Assembly: GCA_030278955.1 (NCBI GenBank)
Contig: JAOANR010000011.1
Span: 49,277,417-49,341,416 of the forward strand
Direction: 5' to 3'
DNA: 64,000 nt
From: Hygrophila difformis
Taxonomy: Eukaryota; Streptophyta; Magnoliopsida; Lamiales; Acanthaceae
Both the position numbers and the translations under genes were made by a program. This document shows, piece after piece, positions 56,600 to 64,000 of this stretch. The notes under the pieces were generated by a model. The model did no database searches. It was given only the letters and a program-made list of their open reading frames with translations, and was not told the origin of the DNA. Each line of letters opens with the position of its first letter. The stretch's first letter is position 1.

Positions 56600-56670
56600 T
56601 CATTTGTGTGATTTGGGCTCCCACACACCTTTGCCGACACATGAGTGTCCCTGTTTACAAAAAAAAAAAC
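56600..56670 (+). mobile_element. SINE 3'-end fragment, unit B copy
   Basis: It is the same fragment as 12840-12910, including the A-run. Confidence 0.4.
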
Positions 56671-56880
56671 TAATAAGTTATCCGTTGAGACTCGACGGAT
56701 ATAATTATATATTTTATATAACATATATACTTATATATTATAAAGTAATAATAAAGTATATTTTGAATAATAAAAAAAGGTGTAATAATTTTATATATAT
56801 TCGAAAGAGAATATATATGATAATATAATTTAATTATTTTTAAAATTAACCAAGAAATCATATCATATCGTCTTCTTTAA

Positions 56881-57443
56881 GTTACCCTTTCTTTCTTTTT
56901 TTTTTTTTGAGAAAAAAACTTGTTATACCTTTCAAAACCAAAAGTTGGAGTACATCATTACAAATAAGAAGCCAAAACGCAACAGCAAACTAAAAGCATC
57001 ATGCTCTGGAACAATAAAGTGACAAACCGCATCGGTGATCGCCAGTGTTCTCCAAAGTCCAATCCAATCACATGTTACAGAATAAGAGCAAAGCAGCATC
57101 GACGTAGTGCAACATCAGCAGCTATCGAATCAAGGACAACCAACCCACAATTTGGTGAAGGCCTGTGTAGGGCAAACCAGGACCGCATCCTTTTGGAAGA
57201 AATCCAGGGAATGTGTTTTCGGATGAGCTTTCGTAAGGCTGCTTGTGGACATGAAACAGGAACTCTAAAACATCCTTTTGACCATCCCTTAGCGCATATC
57301 GGCTCACGCGCAAAACAGTCTCCTAAGCTTGCTTTAGGTTTACATCTCCCCTGCAAAATACTCAAATCCAGCGCAAAGAAAACATAGGGGTATTGGAAGG
57401 GTTAGGGAAGGTCTCAGGTGGTTACCCTTTCTTTCTTTCTTTT
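56881..57443 (-). mobile_element. 5'-truncated LINE-like insertion, unit B copy
   Basis: It is the same insertion as in unit A, flanked by GTTACCC(TTTC)n at 56881 and 57421. It differs by a few small indels (for example a 5-base deletion near 57168). Confidence 0.75.
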
Positions 57444-58412
57444 GGGAATCAACTCATTCCTAAATTCACTCCAAATTGCACATACATTTTGGCAATTGTT
57501 GGTGAGTATTTGCTTTCAAATTTGTTTGAACTATCTACTTTGGTCATGCAAAGCTCGTTTTAAGATTTTGTTGAGTTTGGAGGAAGAAATTTGCATATGC
57601 GGATATTTGCTAAGGAGTTGGTTTATTGTGTGATTTAACTGAGAATATTTCTTCTATCCACTCAATCAACACATTACTATGTGTATCTCAATTTATTTTG
57701 ATTTTATAAATAATATTATTAATATTATTATTATTATTATTATTATTGTTATTATTTTATCTTTTAAGGTTTTGATAAAGATTTGCAATTCCATTTATTC
57801 AAATTATATGCTCCACGAAAAAAAAATTATATGCTGCGCAAAAAGAAAATTATTCAAATTATATATTCATACAATCTAAACAAATCTATTAAAAATCGAT
57901 CCAAATATATGGAGTATACATTAGTATAAACTTTGTTATATAAATTTACTAGTTCAATTATTCAAAACATCCCAAGAATTCTGAGATTTATTTGTAAAAT
58001 AGTAATAAATTTATCGGTGGGTTCGGAAATACCCGAGAATCGAATCAGAAAAATTGGATGCGGAACTGACCCGTTGCCATCGCTAAGGACGGCAATGGGT
58101 CTACGTCAGACCCGGAGCCGAACCAGGAAGCGATCCAAACCCGACACAATTCCATCCGCATTTACCCGAAAACGGACCAAATACAAATAAATTGGGACAA
58201 CACAATTATCATACTATATCATATATATATATAGAAATATAGAAATAGAAATAAAAATAAAACAATCTAATGTTCATTTTTTTTGGCCGATTTTTCAATA
58301 AAATATAAATAATTGGGGATACAAATATAGATTACAAATCTAATTATTCAAAAACTTAAAAATCTAATCTAACAAGAACTTTTAATTGGATACTTTTATG
58401 TGCAGTCTGCAC

Positions 58413-58420
58413 TATAAATA
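58413..58420 (+). promoter_or_regulatory. TATA box of an interrupted SWEET A2-like gene
   Basis: It is identical to 14697-14704. Exon 1 of the A2-type gene follows (about 58519-58564), but the LINE starts at 58650, before exon 2 would be reached. Confidence 0.55.
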
Positions 58421-58518
58421 CTTGATTATACCTACCGGCTTCTTCCCCTCTTCATTGATTTCATTCCGATTTCCCTCGAGCCAACGTACAGCTTCGATTT
58501 CTTTGCTGCCGACTTATT

Positions 58519-58564
58519 ATGCGAATCATGCAAATTCCGATCCAAGACTATTTGGTGTTTGTAG
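58519..58564 (+). pseudogene. First exon of an A2-type SWEET, cut off by a LINE
   Basis: The same short exon as A2 (MQIPIQDYLVFV before GTACAATT) is kept. Later exons, if present, would lie beyond the LINE and outside the window. Confidence 0.55.
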
Positions 58565-58685
58565 GTACAATTAATTATATATTGTGATGTGTTTTGTTTA
58601 TTTTATTTTTCATGGATGATCTAGTTGTTATTAATTAATTCAGTTATCATTTGTTTTTACTTAACAGACTATACAGGGAAAAACA

Positions 58686-60202
58686 ATGGCTTCCCCTACG
58701 CTCTCTCTTGATCCTCCCCCTGACTCGTCCCCCTTGCCTGCTCCGGTGTCAACCCATTTGCCAGAATCCCCCTCTTCCTTCTGTGATGTAGTTAAGGGTG
58801 TGCCGGCTCCTGAGTCTTCCCCTCCCCCTCACATTGCTGCGGCGGAACTTCTCAATAATAAGTTGGCTTCGATTGACTGTTCAGGCTCGCATGCACGCTG
58901 CCCTAAGGTTCGGTTCGCTGATTCTGTGTTGCAGTCGTTTTATGCCCCTTGGTTAGATACGTTGGTGTTAAAACCACTTGGTATCAAAGTTGGTTATCTT
59001 GCCATGAAAGAACGCATGACTCGTGCATGGAAGTTAGCCGGGGAATTTGAAATTTTGGACATCGGGCATGGTGTCTTTTACGCAAATTTGCCATGCCAGA
59101 AGATAGAGAGAAAGTTCTCACGCACGGACCGTGGACCATCTTCGAGCATTGCATAGCGGTTATGAGGTGGCACAAGGGGTTCAACCCGGCTTCTTCTACT
59201 GTCACCACTATCCAGGCATGGGTCAGATTCCCTGAATTACCACATGTTTATTACAATGAGCATGGGTTGAGTGTTATTGCTTCTGCCGTTGGGGTTCCGC
59301 TTAAATTCGATAAGAACACTCTATCGATTCATCGTGGCCGATATGCAAGGGCTTGTGTTGAGATTGATCTCACAAAACCCTTGGTTGGTAAAGTCGACGT
59401 TGAAGGTGAAATTATTCAAGTTTCATATGAAGGTCTCCATCAACTTTGCATGAACTGTGCCAAATTCGGTCACTTCCAGGATGCATGCCCGAGTAAGGTT
59501 CTCTCTGGTAAAACAAAGGGAGATCCCCGCCCCTCTGAAAATGCTAACGATGGGAAGGGTGATGCGGCTACAGGTGGTGATGCCGCCGGGAAAGGTAAGG
59601 AAACGGTCAATCCTCTGGAGTTGAGGGTTACTACTTCGGTGGGGGTTGAGGAAGGTGGTTCTACTGGTAACTGTATCTCTGTGAACGTGGAGTGTGATGA
59701 TGATTACGTGGGTGATTGGATGGTGGTACAACGTAGGAAGCCAAGGAAAAAAGGAGTTCAGGGTACTAGGTTGCCTGCTACTGGGCCTAAGTTGCCGGAT
59801 CCATCGATCTCTTCTCCATCGGACTCTGGGGCCATGAAAGGGACTATTATTGGGCCTGTTGATTCTTTGCCAAAAATAGATGGGCCCTTACCCACAGAAT
59901 TTCATGCTGGGCCAGCCCAAGTGGGCACATCCAGGGCCAAAAAATATTTTATGGGAAATAAAAGAGTGCGGGTTGAACCTCATCTTCACTTCCCCCAAAT
60001 TGGAAAGCTGTTGAACACTCCGGGGAATGTTGCTGCTCAGCGAGCGGATGGGGAGCCTCCAGCTTCGCAGCCACCGGGACCGGAGAAGGATAACGCTATG
60101 GATTTCTCGACGGCAGATCCTACGGGAGATGCGAGTGCAGGGTCGGATTTGGTTATGGCAGATCGATCGGAACAGGATGTTGTTCCGGCTAGTCAGTGTT
60201 AA
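58686..60202 (+). pseudogene. LINE ORF1 (nucleic-acid-binding protein), one frameshift
   Basis: The ORF starts at ATG 58686 with a Ser/Pro-rich N-terminus, then a DUF4283-type domain (YLAMKERMTRAWKLAGEF, then THGPWTIFEHCIAVMRWHKG, RFPELPHVYY). This is typical of plant L1 ORF1 proteins that bind the element RNA. A CCHC knuckle CMNCAKFGHFQDAC follows at about 59446. A frameshift at about 59090-59100, within the domain, separates the two halves. The C-terminal part is low-complexity and ends at 60202. Confidence 0.85.
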
Positions 60203-60256
60203 GAGGATGGCCGTTGTGACTGGTACGGTGTCGGCTCTCCCCTATTTATTATATTT

Positions 60257-63200
60257 ATGTCTAAATTTCAAGATTTCACCATTTTTTCTTGGAATGCACG
60301 GGGTTTTTTGAGTACTGCTTCTCATCGGACTTTCTCGGATTATATTCATCGACATCGGCCCTCGATGGTCATTTTGTTGGAGCCCCAAGGGGGATTTGAT
60401 CGTGTGCGAAATTTTGTTTTCCAGCTTGGTTATTTTCCGATCAGCATTCAGGAGTCTGTTGGGCGTGCTGGCGGAATTTGGGTCTTAGGCCGTTCTGGCC
60501 TCTCCCTTATTTTTGATGAATTTGAGCGCTCAGCTAGATTCTTGACTGTCTCTATCCGCTCTGGTAATGTCCTTTGGTTCTGCACTGCGGCTTATGCCTT
60601 TCCTAGCTTTCAACGGCGTCAGCAAGGGTGGTCGTACCTTGTTGAGCTCGCTTCTCGCATTGATGCTCCTTGGTTATTGGTTGGAGACTGGAACGAAGTG
60701 CTTCTTCCCTCAGAGGTAATAGGTGGTGCCTTCATCCAAACCCGTGCTGATCTCTTCCGAGACTGCATTTTGTCATGCTGTCTATTTCATGTCCGCACAG
60801 AAGGTTCTATTTTCACTTGGTACCGCCACGCCTTGCACTCCCAATTCATCAAGAAACGTTTGGACAGGGCGCTTGCAAGTCTTGCTTGGATTGATCTTTT
60901 TCCCAATGGCCATGTCCGAGTTCTTCCGCGGGTTGGATCGGATCATGCTCCCCTTCTTGTTCATTGTGGTGTGGCTTGTCCTTCACTGTCTCGTCGGACA
61001 TTTCGCTGGGAGGCGATCTGGGGCCATAATCCTTCCTATCAACAATTTGTGAAGGATGTCTGGACGGATCCTTCTGGACCAATCTCTTCCCGCTTGGAGC
61101 GTATGAGGGATGTCTCCCTTCAACACTGTCAAGATGACATCCGGAAGCTTCGTAACAGGAAGAAGAAATTACTTCGAAGGTTAGCCGGGTTAGATCGGGC
61201 TATGCAAATTGTGGACTCACAGCGTCTTATTTTGCTGGAACGTCGCCTGCAAAAGGAATTGGAGGATCTGCTTGCTCGTGAGGAGACCTTTTGGTTTCAG
61301 CGAGCACGTGATAACTGCATCCGGATGGGGGATAGGAATACCCAGTATTTCCACGCCCAAGCTAAATTTCATCATCATAGGAGTAAAATTCATGGACTTC
61401 TTTCGGATGATGGAACATGGTGTAGTGATCCGACACAACTTAAGCAGATGGTCCGGGCATTTTATTTGGACTTGTTTGCCGATTCTGGTCAGGCTCCCGT
61501 GGCTGGCCACTTGGCCCCTCTTCGGCCAATCTCTGATGATGATGGGCAGGTGTCCGCTGGAGAGGTTGCTCGAGAGGAAGTCAATCAGGCCTTGGCGCAA
61601 TGTAAACCTTTATCGGCACCGGGTCCGGACGGATTTCCAACACTGTTTTATAAGGAATATTGGGACATTCTTGGTGATGATATCATAGCTGTGGTTCGTA
61701 ATGCCCTGGCCACCGGATCTTTTGAGCCTACTCTTGCCAGAGCATACATTTGCCTAATTCCAAAGGTAGATGTTCCGTGTAATATTCGACAGTTCCGACC
61801 GATCACTCTTTGTAACGTCCTCTACAAGTTTATCAGTAAGGTCCTTGTTAATAGACTTCGTCCGGTCTTGGCTAATTACATCTCACCTCTCCAATCGGCA
61901 TTCTTGCCTGGGAGGGGCACAGTGGATAATGCCATTGTGCTACAGGAATTGATTTATTCTATCTCCAGGCCTCAGTCCCGGATTCAGGCTATCATTGCTA
62001 AAATAGATCTGCAGAAGGCGTATGACAGCGTACGATGGCCATTTCTGGATGAATGTATTCGACAGATGAACATTCCGGATTCTTTAAGACGCATAATTAT
62101 GCAGTGTGTTACCTCTCCAACTTATTCGATCCTCTAGAATGGGGAGCCCTTGGAGGAGTTTCGGCCATAAAGAGGTCTTCGTCAGGGTGATCCACTCTCA
62201 CCTTACTTGTTCAATATAGTTATGGAACGATTATCGGTCAACATTCAAATGGAGGTGGAATCTGGGAATTGGAGGCCGCTATATTTGTCTGCTGGCGGGA
62301 GCGGTATTTCGCACCTTTTATTCGCTGACGACTTAATTCTATGTTTTCAGGGAGATGAGTCCAGCATAATGTCTTTCGCCAACACCCTTGCTTTTTTTGC
62401 TTCGGCTTCAGGATTAAGGGTCAATGCCTCTAAATCTATGGCATTTGCTTCCGCCAATATTACACAGCATGATAAGGACTTATTTACTCAGGCTACCTCG
62501 ATTCCCTTTAAGGATGAATTAGGCAAGTACCTTGGTTTCCCGATACATCATGGGCGAGTTAGGGCCTCGTCCTATAATTATATTCTGGAGAGAATGGATC
62601 GGCGTATATCAAGTTGGGCCATGAGATTACTGAATAAGGCGGGCCGGATCACCTTGGCGCGCCATATACTTTGTTCTATACCTACGTATCCTATGCAAAT
62701 CGGTTGGGTTCCTCAGTCTGTTTGTAACCTGATTGATAAACGCGTCCGTACGCTGGTCTGGAAAGATCGTTCTGGTAAGGGTTTAAACCTTGTTCGATGG
62801 GATTCAATTGCCATGCCCAAGAAGTATGGGGGTTTGGGTCTGCGTAAGGCTCGGCTAGCTAACACTGCCTTGTTGGGTAAGTTGGCTGATGACCTTATTC
62901 AGCGCCGTCCTAAACTTTGGGTTCAGGAGTTTCTGCAGAAATATTGTCCTGGCGGGTTGATGTCGGATCTGCTGCCACGTGTTGGATCTTTCACCTGGAG
63001 AAGTTTATGCAAGGCTTTTTCGCAGATGAAAGGAGGATATTCCTTCAGAGTTGGGAACAGATCCAGCTCTCTATGGTCTGCCCCCTGGCTTGGTGATAGG
63101 TCGTTGGGGCCCCAAGTTTCGTTTGTAGCTGTACAGGACCTTGACCTTCGGATATCGGATATTATGGATGGCCACCGCTGGAGGCTGTCTCATTTGTATA

Positions 63201-64000
63201 CTATTATACCGAGCCACCTCCTTGATGACATCACTAGTCGGCCTCCGCCCCGCTTGCATCCACGATGTCTCGATGGTTGGCAGTGGAAGGGGTCTCTTGA
63301 TGGCATGTATACGGCCAGAGCAGGGTATATGTTTTTAAGTAAAGCTGATCCTAATGTGAAGGGCTGGACATGGCTGTGGTCTTCTTCCTTTCCGGAGAAG
63401 GTATGTCTCTTACTATGGTGTCTTAGTCATATGGCTCTACCTTGCAACTCTCTTCGGTTTCACAGGAACTTGGCATCGTCCCCACTTTTCTGTATTTGTG
63501 GGACAGAGGAAGAATCTTGGTTTCATGCTCTCTTTTTTTGTCCTTGGGTCTCTTGTGCTTGGTTGGCGGTTGGGATCAACATCCCCCTGGATTTGGATAC
63601 CTTACACAGGAATGAGGTGCGGTTTTGGTTATATGGCATGTTCCGGCAGTTTGGTTTTACTTTCATTGCGGCTGTTTGGGTTTTTTGGATTGAACGAAAT
63701 TTGAGAGTTTTCAAAGGTCTGTCCTCCAACTTGCCACAACTCCAGCGTCGGGTCAATCATCTGCAGGAAGCCTTGTCTGCTGCCCGGCCTCCGCCTCGTC
63801 AGGGGCTGCTGCAACCGAGGTTGGTTTGTTGGAATATGGGGGACTGGTACGGTGTATTCATTCACTCGGATGGTTCTTATTTGGTTGATAGAGGTCGTGC
63901 GGGCTTCGGGGCGGTGTTGAGGGATGCTGCAGGTGCATGGCTTGGAGGGGTTTCTGGCTTCTTGGGGGAAGGCTCGGTATTACAAGCAGAATTAATGGGG
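60257..64000 (+). pseudogene. LINE ORF2: endonuclease, reverse transcriptase, zinc-binding region, RNase H; partial
   Basis: The endonuclease/phosphatase fold comes first (FSWNARGF, LLEPQGG, LLVGDWNEVL, VGSDHAPLLVH). The reverse transcriptase follows (PGPDGFPTLFYKEYW, IPKVDVPCNIRQFRPIT, SAFLPGRG, KIDLQKAYDSV, GLRQGDPLSPYLF, and catalytic LLFADDLILCF at about 62320). A zinc-binding RT-associated region (LCLLLWCLSH-like region to about 63530) and an RNase H start (IHSDGSYLVDRGRAGFG) run to the window edge. Two in-frame stops, TAG at 62135-62137 and TAA at 62168-62170, lie between the fingers and the catalytic motif. The rest is open to 64000. It is therefore nearly intact but unable to make full ORF2p. 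Confidence 0.9.

Larger units (their letters stand above)
51525..58649. repeat. Segmental duplication unit B (partner 6763-14933)
   Basis: The unit is collinear with unit A from ACTTATTTTATAATTTT to the shared AATTCAGTTATCA. It has the same SWEET exons, SMC4 relic, MITE and truncated LINE. It lacks the 1.45-kb block of unit A and has its own short insertions. Its right end is interrupted by a LINE. Confidence 0.93.
58650..64000 (+). mobile_element. L1-type LINE, 5' end to window edge
   Basis: The left junction is fixed by comparison with unit A, which continues with CGTCTCATTC where unit B switches to TTTGTTTTTACTTAACAGAC. A leader of only about 36 bases precedes ORF1, so the 5' end may be slightly truncated. 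ORF1 and ORF2 follow. The 3' end and poly(A) tail are outside the window. Confidence 0.9.

Overview
This window is plant nuclear DNA, almost certainly from a eudicot. The supporting signs are spliced genes with GT-AG introns, MtN3/SWEET-family sugar-transporter exons, Mutator-like elements, Ty1/copia and Ty3/gypsy retrotransposons, an L1-type LINE, many MITEs and a short TTTAGGG-type interstitial telomere motif. It is repeat-dominated, and no gene in it can be called certainly intact. I cannot name the species.

Layout: 1-6762 is the right part of a Mutator-like element (MULE-1). It carries a decayed mudrA-type transposase gene on + and a convergent GRF-zinc-finger gene on -. From 6763 to 14933 is duplication unit A, which holds an SMC4 (condensin) relic, the SWEET gene A1, a truncated LINE with target-site duplication and the promoter of a second SWEET. 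The SWEET cluster continues to 22235 with A2 (14803-16150), C (20413-21104) and D (21554-22235), all pseudogenes, with a nested foldback element, a Harbinger-like MITE and a tRNA-derived SINE between them. A second SMC4 relic lies at 22375-22500. From 22627 to 28079 is MULE-2, with ~300-bp terminal inverted repeats and a degenerate 9-bp target duplication. Its transposase has lost the catalytic core but it keeps its own convergent GRF gene. From 28080 to 33378 is intergenic DNA with a 46-bp tandem repeat, microsatellites, two adjacent Stowaway MITEs and three hAT-like MITEs.

From 33379 to 37622 is an internally deleted copia element on - with an extra 3' ORF downstream of pol. From 38238 to 50775 is a complete-length Ty3/gypsy Tat-lineage element with 5-bp target duplications (GAAAT). 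Its gag-pol is frameshifted, and its long 3' region carries an antisense, intron-containing gene for a plant mobile domain protein. From 51521 to 58649 is duplication unit B, the partner of unit A, with the SWEET copy B1. From 58650 to the end is an L1-type LINE (ORF1 with zinc knuckle; ORF2 with endonuclease, reverse transcriptase and RNase H) that runs off the window.

History that can be read: a SWEET/SMC4 segment was duplicated and the copies (A, C/D, B) diverged. The truncated LINE was inserted before the A/B duplication because both copies carry it. MULE-1, the gypsy element and the full LINE now abut or interrupt the copies. The most interesting content is the cargo carried by mobile elements: the antisense mobile-domain gene in the gypsy element, and the convergent GRF-finger genes found independently in both MULEs.
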